Positions 33,094 to 43,657 of a DNA stretch of 64,000 nt are shown piece after piece. The stretch comes from Chryseobacterium elymi. Lineage in GTDB: Bacteria > Bacteroidota > Bacteroidia > Flavobacteriales > Weeksellaceae. The notes below the pieces were generated by a model, which made no database searches, had not been told where the DNA came from, and saw only the letters and a program-made list of their open reading frames with translations. Made by a program: the position numbers and the translations under genes. The first letter of the stretch is position 1; every line of letters begins with the position of its first letter. The DNA is taken from the NCBI RefSeq assembly GCF_003385495.1, contig NZ_QNUH01000005.1:1-64000 (forward strand), given 5' to 3'.

Positions 33094-34020
33094 ATGTCTA
33101 CTGAAAAATCCAGTCTGCACACAAGAAATCTGCATCGCAATCCCTATGATTTTGATCAGCTTATTTCTTGTGTGCCAGAACTGAAACACTATGTGTTCGT
33201 TAATGCTTACGAAACGCAGACCATTAATTTTAGTCTTCCTAAAGCGGTAAAACTGCTTAACCAGGCATTACTTTTATATTTTTATCATATCAAAAACTGG
33301 GATATTCCCGAAACCAATCTTTGTCCGCCTATTCCCGGACGGGCTGATTATATCCATTATATTGCCGATCTTATCGCCGAACAGCAGCCTGAAATCCCGA
33401 CAGGGACTTCTGTGTCAGGGTTAGATATCGGAACAGGGGCGAATCTTGTTTATCCTTTACTGGCTCACAGATCTTATGGGTGGAAGATGATGGGAACAGA
33501 TATTAATAAGGATTCGTTGGAAAATGCACGGCGTATTTTGGATCAAAACCCGGATTTATTATCTATTATTCCATTAAAACAACAGCCTGATTCCAATCAT
33601 ATCTTTAAAAATATTATTGAATCTGGAGACCGTTTTGCATTTTCTATGTGTAATCCTCCTTTTCATGATTCAGAAGAATCTGCGCTGAAAGGAAACCTTA
33701 GAAAAACAAAGAATATCAATAAATCAAAATCTAAAAAGCCTCTTCTTAATTTTGGCGGACAACAATCCGAATTATGGTGTGAAGGTGGTGAACTGGCTTT
33801 TATCTCAAAAATGATTGAAGAAAGTATTCAGTATTCCTCACAGGTCCTTTGGTTCACATGTTTGGTGTCTAAAAAAGACAATCTATATAAGCTCAACACA
33901 CTATTAAAGAAAGTCAAAGCATTAGAAATTAAAACCATTGATATGGCTCAGGGGCAAAAGATAAGCAGGATGCTGGCCTGGACATTTATTCCTGAGAAGG
34001 ATAGGACAGGGTGGATATAA
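33094..34020 (+). CDS. rlmF: 23S rRNA (adenine1618-N6)-methyltransferase RlmF
   Basis: An enzyme of 308 residues. The N-terminal family signature HTRNLHRNPYDFDQLI is clear. The SAM motif is LDIGTGANLVYPLLA (~110), and the N6-adenine catalytic motif is NPPF in FAFSMCNPPFHDSEESA. The QQSELWCEGGELAFI segment is also typical of RlmF (YbiN). It methylates A1618 of 23S rRNA in E. coli. It is probably co-transcribed with the two small lipoprotein genes. An array of tandem repeats starts directly after its stop. Confidence 0.93.
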   Translation: MSTEKSSLHTRNLHRNPYDFDQLISCVPELKHYVFVNAYETQTINFSLPKAVKLLNQALLLYFYHIKNWDIPETNLCPPIPGRADYIHYIADLIAEQQPEIPTGTSVSGLDIGTGANLVYPLLAHRSYGWKMMGTDINKDSLENARRILDQNPDLLSIIPLKQQPDSNHIFKNIIESGDRFAFSMCNPPFHDSEESALKGNLRKTKNINKSKSKKPLLNFGGQQSELWCEGGELAFISKMIEESIQYSSQVLWFTCLVSKKDNLYKLNTLLKKVKALEIKTIDMAQGQKISRMLAWTFIPEKDRTGWI

Positions 34021-34021
34021 G

Positions 34022-34450
34022 ATGTCAATAGTCAATTTTGCTGCGCAAGTCAAATGTCAATGGCAACCTTCACTAATAATTCACTGTGAAACAGATTCAC
34101 CATTGACAGTTCACTTTTACAATTGAAGTCAATGGACAATTTGCTGAGCAAGTCAAATGTCAATGGTAACCTTCACTAATAATTCACTGCGAAACAAATT
34201 CACCATTGACAATTCACTTTTCACAATTAAAGTTACTGGTCAATTTTGCTGCGCAAGTCAAATGTCAATGGCAACCTTCACTAATAACTCACTGCAAAGC
34301 AGATTCACTATTGACAGTTCACTTTTCACAATTGAAGTCAATGGACAATTTTGCTGCGCAAGTCAAATGTCAATAATAATCCTACCAAAAAACTCACTGT
34401 GAAATAGGATTTACTACTGACAATTTACGCTCAAGCTGTTAATAGTCAGT
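34022..34450. repeat. Imperfect tandem repeat array, about four ~105-bp units
   Basis: The marker TTGCTG(C/A)GCAAGTCAAATG recurs at 34038, 34141, 34246 and 34351, giving periods of 103, 105 and 105 bp. Each unit carries TGTCAATGG near its start and CCATTGACA about 45 bp later, so each can fold into a hairpin. Units share AACCTTCACTAATAA(T/C)TCACTG. The last unit decays. The array lies between rlmF and lysS. An ORF through it is repeat translation, not a gene. Confidence 0.9.
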
Positions 34451-34487
34451 GATAATCCCCGTTGGTCAGCAAATTCACAATTCGTAA

Positions 34488-34517
34488 TTGACAAATCACT
34501 AAAAATGCCTAAATTTG
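34488..34517 (+). promoter_or_regulatory. Promoter of lysS
   Basis: TTG (34488-34490), a 19-bp spacer, and TAAATTTG (34510-34517) fit the Bacteroidota consensus. The start codon is 22 bp downstream. Confidence 0.65.
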
Positions 34518-34539
34518 TACGCTTTTAGAAAAATAAGAA

Positions 34540-36237
34540 ATGCAATTATCAGAACAAGAAATCATTAGAAGAGAAAAGCTGAATAAGCTTACTGAAATGG
34601 GAATTAATGCATTCCCTGCGGAGGAGTATACCATTACAGATACTACAGAATCTATAAAACAGGATTTTTCTGAAAATAAACAGGTGAAGATCGCTGGTAG
34701 ATTGATGTCCCGCAGAATTCAGGGGAAGGCTTCTTTTGCTGAATTGCAGGACTCTAAAGGTAAGATCCAGGTTTATTTTAACAGGGATGAGATCTGTCCG
34801 GGTGAAGATAAAGAATTATATAACGAAGTATACAAACATCTTTTGGATATCGGTGATATTATCGGTATTGAAGGAACCTTATTCACTACTCAGGTAGGCG
34901 AAATGACAATTTTGGTTAAGAATTTTACGCTTCTTACCAAAGCTTTACGCCCGCTTCCTCAGGCTAAAACTGACGAAAATGGAGTAGTGCACGACGGATT
35001 TACAGATCCCGAACTGAGATACAGACAACGTTACGTAGATTTAACGGTTAATCCGCAGGTAAAAGAAATCTTTGTAAAGAGAACAAAAATGTTCAATGCG
35101 ATGAGAACTTTCTTCAACGATGCAGGGTATTTTGAGGTAGAAACACCTATCCTGCAGTCGATTCCTGGAGGTGCAGCAGCAAAACCGTTTATCACGCATC
35201 ACAATGCTTTAGATATTCCATTATATTTAAGAATTGCCAACGAATTATATCTGAAAAGACTGATTGTAGGTGGTTTTGACGGGGTTTATGAATTCTCTAA
35301 AAACTTCAGAAATGAAGGGATGGACAGAACTCATAATCCTGAATTTACAGCTATGGAAATCTATGTAGCTTACAAAGATTACAACTGGATGATGGATTTC
35401 ACAGAAAAACTTCTGGAATTCTGTGCAGTTCAGGTGAACGGAAGTGCGGAATCTACTTTTGGAGAGCACACGATCAACTGGAAAGCGCCTTATCCAAGAG
35501 TTTCCATGACGGAAGCGATCCAAAAATATACAGGTTTCGATATCACAGGTAAAACTGAACAGGAATTGTTTGATTTCGCCAAATCTATCGGAATTGACGT
35601 AAATGAAACGATGGGGAAAGGAAAATTAATTGATGAGATCTTCGGTGAAAAATGTGAAGGAAACTTCATCCAGCCGACGTTTATCACGGATTACCCGATC
35701 GAAATGTCTCCTTTGACAAAGAAACACAGAAGCAAAGAAGGCTTAACAGAGCGTTTTGAATTAATGGTTTGTGGAAAAGAAATTGCAAACGCTTATTCAG
35801 AGCTTAATGATCCAATCGATCAAAGAGAGCGTTTTGAATCCCAGATGGCCTTATCAGAACGAGGAGATGATGAAGCAATGTTCATTGACCAGGATTTCTT
35901 AAGAGCACTGGAATACGGTATGCCTCCAACTTCCGGATTAGGAATCGGTATGGACAGACTAATCATGTTCTTAACGAACAACGCATCCATCCAGGAAGTA
36001 TTATTCTTCCCTCAGATGAGACCGGAAAAAACAGTTCCTCAGATTGAATTAGGTGAAGATGAAAAAGTGATTCTTGAAATCCTTAATTCTCAGGAAGAGC
36101 CGTTTACACTAGCTGTAGTAAAAGAAAGAAGCCAGTTATCCGGTAAGAAATGGGATAAAGCTTCTAAGACTTTGACGAAACATAACTTGGTGAAGGTTGA
36201 GAAGATTGATGAAAATGTTTTGATTAAGCTGGTTTAG
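34540..36237 (+). CDS. lysS: Lysyl-tRNA synthetase (class II)
   Basis: An essential cytoplasmic enzyme of 565 residues. The N-terminal OB-fold anticodon-binding domain covers ~55-150 (KIAGRLMSRRIQGKASFAELQDSKGKIQVYF). Class II motif 1 is VKRTKMFNAMRTFFNDAGYFEVETP, motif 2 is FRNEGMDRTHNPEFTAMEIY, and motif 3 is PTSGLGIGMDRLIMFLT. The C-terminal ~65 residues (DEKVILEILNSQEEPFTL) are an extension beyond the ~500-residue core, often present in Bacteroidota LysS. Confidence 0.97.
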   Translation: MQLSEQEIIRREKLNKLTEMGINAFPAEEYTITDTTESIKQDFSENKQVKIAGRLMSRRIQGKASFAELQDSKGKIQVYFNRDEICPGEDKELYNEVYKHLLDIGDIIGIEGTLFTTQVGEMTILVKNFTLLTKALRPLPQAKTDENGVVHDGFTDPELRYRQRYVDLTVNPQVKEIFVKRTKMFNAMRTFFNDAGYFEVETPILQSIPGGAAAKPFITHHNALDIPLYLRIANELYLKRLIVGGFDGVYEFSKNFRNEGMDRTHNPEFTAMEIYVAYKDYNWMMDFTEKLLEFCAVQVNGSAESTFGEHTINWKAPYPRVSMTEAIQKYTGFDITGKTEQELFDFAKSIGIDVNETMGKGKLIDEIFGEKCEGNFIQPTFITDYPIEMSPLTKKHRSKEGLTERFELMVCGKEIANAYSELNDPIDQRERFESQMALSERGDDEAMFIDQDFLRALEYGMPPTSGLGIGMDRLIMFLTNNASIQEVLFFPQMRPEKTVPQIELGEDEKVILEILNSQEEPFTLAVVKERSQLSGKKWDKASKTLTKHNLVKVEKIDENVLIKLV

Positions 36238-36255
36238 AATCAACTAGATGTAAAT

Positions 36256-36300
36256 AAGTACAGAAAAGCGAACTTAAAGTTCGCTTTTCTGTACTTTTAT
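36256..36300 (+). terminator. Terminator of lysS
   Basis: A perfect 19-bp stem (36256-36274 with 36278-36296) and a 3-nt loop are followed by TTAT. It begins about 20 bp after the lysS stop. Confidence 0.85.
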
Positions 36301-36345
36301 GTGATTAATTTTTATTAAGTTTATTCTTAAGAAAAACACATCTAA

Positions 36346-37815
36346 ATGAAAAAAATAATTTCTGCGGTTATTGTACTGCATTTTGCATATTCTCACGCAC
36401 AAATTACCCTCACAAAAGATTTAAGTTTCGGGAATAATGGGACTGTACAATTAGGAACAACCGATATTTCCAGTTACCATTTGTCTGATTATAATGCACC
36501 TACATTTCAAGATGATAAACTGTTTGTTAATCAACCAATTTATGATGTTTCTGGAAGTTTGGTTGGTCGAAAATTTTACAGACTTAACCATAATGGGAGC
36601 TTAGATGCAACATTTGGAACTAACGGAGAGTTTACCGTCTCAACAACAAATTATAATTCTAATAGTTTCTATGCAGACACGAATAAATTTTACTTGGATT
36701 CCGGAGAAAAATATTTTTCTAACGGATTGCAAGATACAGGATTTGGAAATGTTAATACTCCTTTAGCTAACAATGATTTATCGCACTATAAAATAGTTCT
36801 TCCAGATGGTAAAATAATTGCAAGAAATCCTCAAAATATAAAAAAATATTTATCAACAGGAGCTCCAGATACAACTTATGGAAATAATGGAGTTGTAGCT
36901 CTTGATCCATCATTAGAGTTCACTTTAGACAATCCTGGTGGTCTTAAATATTTTGATCAAAATTTTCTGTATGAAGTTGTGTTAGATGTTGATAATCTAC
37001 CCACATACATTAGAAAAATAAATATCACGACTGGCAATTTAGACTTGTCTTATGGGCAAAATGGGAATTCATATTTTTATGGTACTTTAGCCCCTCCTAT
37101 TTATTCTCTTGGAAGTTCATACATGCCTCAAAGCAACGCTTTATTTATACATAATACCGACAGTAATACAATGAGTGGAGTTGTAGCAACTGGACAGCTT
37201 ACCCGTACCAACGCTGCTGGTATTTTGGATACTAGTTTTGGTGTAAGTGGAGTAATAAATTATCCTTCTTTTCATACATTTAATGGAGATGATTATATAG
37301 TTACAGTAAATGATCCTACATTATATGAAAATTATATTTTTATACTTTTTTTTAGTTTTGATAATGCAACTGGAGATCAAAAATTTGAACTTATGAGTTA
37401 CGATTATTCAGGGAATCCAATTACAATTAATAACAATCTTCACTATATATTTCAAGTTTTTTATAATACTAATAGTTTTTATAAAAATTTGGTTTTAAAA
37501 GTTAAAGATAATTATTTATATGCCTTTGTTGAGAACGAGATTTCTAGATATATTATTTCCAATGCAACGCTTTCTACTTCAGAAAATAAAGAAACAAAAG
37601 AATCGCTTCAGTTTATAAACCCTTTCCAAAACGAACTTAATTTCAACTCGAAAGAAAAAATAAAATCTATAGAGATTTACGATGAAACTGGACGTCTGGT
37701 TTTGGAAGGTAAAAATTCTACATTAGATACCTCTGCTTTAAAAAGGGGTATTTACATGATTAAAATTACCACGCAATCCAACAAAGTAGTTTCTAAAAAA
37801 GGAATTAAAAATTAG
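36346..37815 (+). CDS. Delta-60 repeat protein with T9SS type A sorting domain
   Basis: An exported protein of 489 residues, with a signal peptide ending SHAQ. Several delta-60 repeat cores are visible: LDATFGTNGEFTV, PDTTYGNNGVVAL, LDLSYGQNGNSYF and LDTSFGVSGVINY. Such repeats usually form beta-propeller-like surfaces. Residues ~410-489 are a T9SS type A sorting domain (FINPFQNELNFNS ... LKRGIYMIKITTQSNKVVSKKGIKN). It should be secreted or surface-attached. The gene is clearly AT-richer than its neighbours, with many AAT and TTA codons, so transfer or relaxed selection is possible. Function unknown. Confidence 0.85.
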   Translation: MKKIISAVIVLHFAYSHAQITLTKDLSFGNNGTVQLGTTDISSYHLSDYNAPTFQDDKLFVNQPIYDVSGSLVGRKFYRLNHNGSLDATFGTNGEFTVSTTNYNSNSFYADTNKFYLDSGEKYFSNGLQDTGFGNVNTPLANNDLSHYKIVLPDGKIIARNPQNIKKYLSTGAPDTTYGNNGVVALDPSLEFTLDNPGGLKYFDQNFLYEVVLDVDNLPTYIRKINITTGNLDLSYGQNGNSYFYGTLAPPIYSLGSSYMPQSNALFIHNTDSNTMSGVVATGQLTRTNAAGILDTSFGVSGVINYPSFHTFNGDDYIVTVNDPTLYENYIFILFFSFDNATGDQKFELMSYDYSGNPITINNNLHYIFQVFYNTNSFYKNLVLKVKDNYLYAFVENEISRYIISNATLSTSENKETKESLQFINPFQNELNFNSKEKIKSIEIYDETGRLVLEGKNSTLDTSALKRGIYMIKITTQSNKVVSKKGIKN

Positions 37816-37849
37816 AATAAAGTATAAATTAAAACAAATCGGTACAGAA

Positions 37850-38365
37850 TCACTCTGTACCGGTTTCTTTTTTCCATTTACGCAGCTGAGTCCTGAAATT
37901 TTTAAACGGTGCTACAGTATTGATATGTATCCATTTCCAGATGGGCCATTTTGCGGGTGTTGTAGCCCACTTTCTCTGTTCAGGAACAAATAAGGTTTCG
38001 TGATCAAGGGTTTCAATCCATTCTACAATCTCATTGACCTGATTCTTCAGAATCTCTCTTTGCTGATGAAGTCTTAGAGCTCCGTATTCTTTATAAAAAG
38101 ATTCATGAAGTCCTCCTAAATTATTCCACTTATATCCCGGTGTGGGAGTCTGTACTTCTATTCCCTTCTTTTCTTCCGATTCCCATTGCAGCAAAAGATT
38201 GGTCCAGCCAATCTGATACGATATATTCTGTGAAGGACTTTTATCAACTCCTGGTTTTAGCAGGTTCTTTTCGTCTTCGGGAATATTATCAAACTCTTTA
38301 TCATAAAGCAGATAATTCTGTTTTATCGCTTTAATAAGTTCTGTCTTATCTTTATACTGTACCAT
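37850..38365 (-). CDS. ClbS/DfsB family four-helix bundle protein
   Basis: A protein of 171 residues matching the DfsB/ClbS family in length and pattern: YKDKTELIKAIKQNYLLYDKEFDNIPE at the start, SQNISYQIGWTNLLLQWE, PGYKWNNLGGLHESFYKEYG, and the C-terminal WPIWKWIHINTVAPFKNFRTQLRKW. ClbS protects E. coli from colibactin by hydrolysing its cyclopropane; most relatives are uncharacterised. The start lies 1 bp past the cydB stop, so it is translated with cydAB. Why it is linked to the cytochrome bd oxidase is unclear. Confidence 0.85.
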   Translation of the reverse strand: MVQYKDKTELIKAIKQNYLLYDKEFDNIPEDEKNLLKPGVDKSPSQNISYQIGWTNLLLQWESEEKKGIEVQTPTPGYKWNNLGGLHESFYKEYGALRLHQQREILKNQVNEIVEWIETLDHETLFVPEQRKWATTPAKWPIWKWIHINTVAPFKNFRTQLRKWKKETGTE

Positions 38366-38366
38366 A

Positions 38367-39371
38367 TTATTTTCTCTGTCTGCTAAACGAGGCCATCAGG
38401 TAAAATAAAAACGGAAGAATAAACAAAGAGCCGAGCATCAATGCCCAACCCAGAGCATTAATAGTTTTTGGAGGAGCCATGTGTTCAAGTAATGAAAGAT
38501 GTTGTCCGTTTCCGAGCAATATGATATCGGGATTATGCTGGTAAGTAGCTGCAACCAAGATCATTACCATCTGGAACCCTGCCAGTGCACGTACAGGAAG
38601 CAGTTTCTGCTGATGTAGGGCACGGAGAATCAATGCTAAAGCTACTGTGGCAAAGGAAATGGCCATGACCCCTAGAGGTTTTGAAAATACCCACATCACC
38701 AAAGGAATATCGGAAATATAAGCTGTTAAAAACACCAGCATCCCTGTGATTACCACAAAAACCATGGTCTGTCTGGATTTTCTGATCATCAGGGTAAGAT
38801 CGGTTTTATCCCGGGTTTCTCTTAATGAAAAAATAGAGGCCAGATAAGCACAAAGCGCTACGGTAAACAATCCTACAGAAATTCCAAACCAGTTCAGCCA
38901 GCTGAAAATATATAAATCTAAAAATCCTACTGCATCAGGATTGATAGAATGTGATACGGTAGCCGCTGCAATCAGTCCCAAGAAAAATGGAGTTAACAGA
39001 CTTGCGTAGTAAAAGATCTGGGTATATAAAATCTGCCAGTTATCTTTTACAGCATCATAATGTCTGAAAGTAAAAGCTGTTCCCCTTGCAATAATTCCCA
39101 AAAGCATCAGAACCAGAGGAATATGAAGATAGGTCGACATTGTCGTGTAAATCTCAGGAAATCCTACAAAAAGAATAACGATCGCAATGATCAGCCACAT
39201 ATGATTGGCTTCCCAAACGGGTGCGATGGATTGGTACATGATCTCCTCTGTTTTATGACGTGCTTTTTTATGGGTAAAAAGCTCAACAATTCCGGCTCCG
39301 AAGTCAGCACCGCCCAGAATGATATAAAGGCAGATGGAAAGCCACAGAAATCCTATAACAACGTAGATCAT
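38367..39371 (-). CDS. cydB: Cytochrome bd ubiquinol oxidase subunit II
   Basis: An inner-membrane protein of 334 residues with about eight or nine hydrophobic helices. Family signatures are WLSICLYIILGGADFGAGIVELFT at the N-terminus, SIAPVWEANHMWLIIAIVILFVGFPEIYT, and GIIARGTAFTFRHYD. It pairs with CydA in the high-affinity quinol oxidase used at low oxygen. Its start overlaps the cydA stop by 4 bp. Confidence 0.95.
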   Translation of the reverse strand: MIYVVIGFLWLSICLYIILGGADFGAGIVELFTHKKARHKTEEIMYQSIAPVWEANHMWLIIAIVILFVGFPEIYTTMSTYLHIPLVLMLLGIIARGTAFTFRHYDAVKDNWQILYTQIFYYASLLTPFFLGLIAAATVSHSINPDAVGFLDLYIFSWLNWFGISVGLFTVALCAYLASIFSLRETRDKTDLTLMIRKSRQTMVFVVITGMLVFLTAYISDIPLVMWVFSKPLGVMAISFATVALALILRALHQQKLLPVRALAGFQMVMILVAATYQHNPDIILLGNGQHLSLLEHMAPPKTINALGWALMLGSLFILPFLFYLMASFSRQRK

Positions 39372-40711
39372 GATTTTTTGTTTTTATCGTTAAACTGAGC
39401 GTCTGTAGGGTCATAAAGTTTAGGAACCATCTGGATCTGTCTCTTCAAAAGGAAGATAATAATCAGTGATAATGATACAAAGATGGCCGTAAAGAAGTAA
39501 AATGAATACTGTATTCCCGGCATGGGCGTCACAGCATCTACCGTTTTCATAATCCCGTAGATAATCCATGGCTGTCTTCCGACCTCTGTTACTGTCCATC
39601 CTGCTTCCAGGGCGATATATCCGAAAGGTGTTGTAATCAGGAATGTTTTTAAAAGCCAGCTTTTGTTCAGCCATTCCTTTTTGAAAAAGAAAGCGTACAG
39701 ATAAATACTTCCGATGATGATCATGACAACCCCGAAGAAGATCATAATTTGGAAAGCGTAATGCACAACAGCTACCGGAGGCCATTCATCTCTTGGAAAG
39801 TCATTTAATCCCTTTACTTCATGATTAAAATCGTTGCTTACCAGAAAGCTTAAAACTTTTGGAATTTTAATGGCATATTTTACTTCTCCTTTCTCCTGAT
39901 CAGGAATTCCTCCAATAATGAAGGGGGCTCCTTTTTCAGTTTCAAAGTGAGCTTCCATCGCAGCAAGTTTAATAGGCTGTCTTTCCGCAACGGATTTAGC
40001 CGCTACATCGCCGCTTAAAGGTGCTCCAAACGCTCCTATCAATGCAAATCCGGCTGCTATTCTGAATGCTTTCGTATGGAATTCCACATTTTTTTTCTTC
40101 ATAATTAAAAAAGCATGAACTCCTGCAACGGCAAATCCTGTAGCGCAGAAAGCTGCAACTGTCATATGCAGAGCCTGGGGAAACCATGCATCATTGAACA
40201 TGGCCTTTATAGGATCTATATTGGTATACTGCCCGTTGATATAATCAAAACCCGTTGGCGAATTCATCCAGGCATTAGCTGCCACGACCAGAATTCCGGA
40301 AGCCAGTCCGCTTAAACCGACCAGAAATCCGCAGAACCAGTGGAACCATTTGTTGAATTTTTCCCAACCGTATAAAAAGAATCCAATGGCAATTGCTTCA
40401 ATAAAAAAAGCTGTTCCTTCAAGAGAGAACGGCATTCCGAAGATCGGTCCGGCGTGTTTCATAAATCCCGGCCACAGAAGTCCGAGTTCAAAAGAAAGCA
40501 TAGTTCCTGATACGGCACCGGTTGCAAAAAGAATAGCAACTCCCTTGCTCCAGGCTTTTGTAAGGCCTTTATATACTTCATTATTGGTCTTAAGGTATTT
40601 CCAGTGGGCAAAAGCCATCAGAAAAGGCATTACCATTCCCACACAGGCGAAAATGATATGAAAACCCAGCGACAGAGCCATCTGCGCGCGGGCTGCAATA
40701 AAATCATCCAT
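39368..40711 (-). CDS. cydA: Cytochrome bd ubiquinol oxidase subunit I
   Basis: An inner-membrane protein of 447 residues that carries hemes b558, b595 and d. The N-terminus AARAQMALSLGFHIIFACVGMVMPFLMAFAHW holds a conserved His ligand. The SFELGLLWPGFMKHAGPIFGMPFSLEGTAFFIEAI and GRQPWIIYGIMKT motifs are classic. The length indicates a short Q-loop. It heads a cydAB-dfsB operon transcribed away from gyrB. The 230-bp divergent gap has no -7 match I can defend. Confidence 0.96.
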   Translation of the reverse strand: MDDFIAARAQMALSLGFHIIFACVGMVMPFLMAFAHWKYLKTNNEVYKGLTKAWSKGVAILFATGAVSGTMLSFELGLLWPGFMKHAGPIFGMPFSLEGTAFFIEAIAIGFFLYGWEKFNKWFHWFCGFLVGLSGLASGILVVAANAWMNSPTGFDYINGQYTNIDPIKAMFNDAWFPQALHMTVAAFCATGFAVAGVHAFLIMKKKNVEFHTKAFRIAAGFALIGAFGAPLSGDVAAKSVAERQPIKLAAMEAHFETEKGAPFIIGGIPDQEKGEVKYAIKIPKVLSFLVSNDFNHEVKGLNDFPRDEWPPVAVVHYAFQIMIFFGVVMIIIGSIYLYAFFFKKEWLNKSWLLKTFLITTPFGYIALEAGWTVTEVGRQPWIIYGIMKTVDAVTPMPGIQYSFYFFTAIFVSLSLIIIFLLKRQIQMVPKLYDPTDAQFNDKNKKS

Positions 40712-40936
40712 ACGATCAACTTTTGAGTAAATAAATTTAAGGATAAATTACGGATGTATAATATGATTTAATACAGTTGGCTTTTGAGAAATAGATAATA
40801 ACTTTAATCTTTTTTTCTGATGAAATAATTTTCTTTTTTTCACTAAGAGCTCTGTGTTTTTTTGACATATTTTAACTTTCATAAGTCGAAAAAAATCACG
40901 ATATTTGTAGGTCTTTGCATTAGGCAAAATTTATAA

Positions 40937-42877
<1,941 letters not shown>

Positions 42878-42900
42878 TTGTTATTAAAAATATATTGAGA

Positions 42901-42929
42901 AAAGCTTCTATTTATTAGAAGCTTTTTCT
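42901..42929 (+). terminator. Terminator of gyrB
   Basis: Perfect 10-bp arms (AAAGCTTCTA and TAGAAGCTTT) with a 5-nt loop are followed by TTCTATATTT. It begins 24 bp after the gyrB stop. Confidence 0.8.
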
Positions 42930-42961
42930 ATATTTGGTGAAAACCAATAAAAATTAATACT

Positions 42962-43384
42962 ATGTTAACTCTTTTACAAACAGATCCTTACGAAGGGGTT
43001 GATGCAATTTCGGGTGCAGCGGCTGCAGGACTGGGAGTGGGCGCTATGATCTTCGGATTGTTTGTTTATCTATTTTATGGATACTGTATGTATAAAATAT
43101 TTCAGAAAGCAGGCAGGGAAGATGCGTGGGCCGCTTTTGTACCGGTTTATAATATGATTGTACTGCTGGAAATTGTAAAGAAACCAATATGGTGGATCAT
43201 TCTTTTCTTTATTCCTTTTGTTAATCTCTATGCATCATGGATAGTTAGTGACAGACTGGCAAATGCTTTTGGTAAGGAAACCCCGGTTTATACCATTCTT
43301 TTGTTTTTCTTCGGGTTTATTTTCATACCGGTGCTGGCCTTCAGCAGTGATAAATATGATGGCAACAGAATTCCAAATGATTAA
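42962..43384 (+). CDS. DUF5684-type membrane protein
   Basis: An inner-membrane protein of 140 residues with about four hydrophobic segments (~22-45, 64-78, 80-95, 108-128). The DUF5684-like pattern is visible in YGYCMYKIFQKAGREDAWAAFVPVYNMIVLLEIVKKPIWWIILFFIPFVN and SDRLANAFGK. This fold is found alone or fused to signal-peptidase-like proteins, and its function is unknown. The gene follows gyrB after a terminator and stands alone. Confidence 0.75.
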   Translation: MLTLLQTDPYEGVDAISGAAAAGLGVGAMIFGLFVYLFYGYCMYKIFQKAGREDAWAAFVPVYNMIVLLEIVKKPIWWIILFFIPFVNLYASWIVSDRLANAFGKETPVYTILLFFFGFIFIPVLAFSSDKYDGNRIPND

Positions 43385-43632
43385 TAATCAATAATTAAAC
43401 AGATATTGAAAGGCTTCAGAAATGGAGTCTTTTTTTATGTCTTATATTTAAGTGGAAGATTTTTAAATATGATATTGAAAAAAAGAATTTCACGGGGATA
43501 TGATGAAAAAATCCTCATTTAGAGATATAAACGGTTAAAATTATAATAAAGTAAGGCTTTGATAATGAAGTATTTTCTAATAGTGTTGTCAATTATATTA
43601 AAATAAAAAATTAACATTTATTAAGATTTTAT

Positions 43633-43640
43633 TATTTTTG
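43633..43640 (+). promoter_or_regulatory. -7 element of the DUF3857 gene pair
   Basis: TATTTTTG matches TAnnTTTG, 17 bp before the chosen ATG at 43658. It overlaps a GTG that would otherwise open a longer frame. Confidence 0.5.
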
Positions 43641-43657
43641 TGCCAACTTTAATACCC

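Noticed and set aside
34157-34402. An 81-residue open frame in the rlmF-lysS gap
   Set aside because: It is the translation of the tandem repeat units; the peptide repeats itself and has no promoter or family.
34022-34450. CRISPR array
   Set aside because: The repeat units are ~105 bp, nearly identical through their full length, with no unique spacers and no cas genes nearby.
43640-43657. GTG start for the first DUF3857 protein
   Set aside because: The GTG overlaps the -7 element, so it would not be in the mRNA; ATG at 43658 gives a normal signal peptide.
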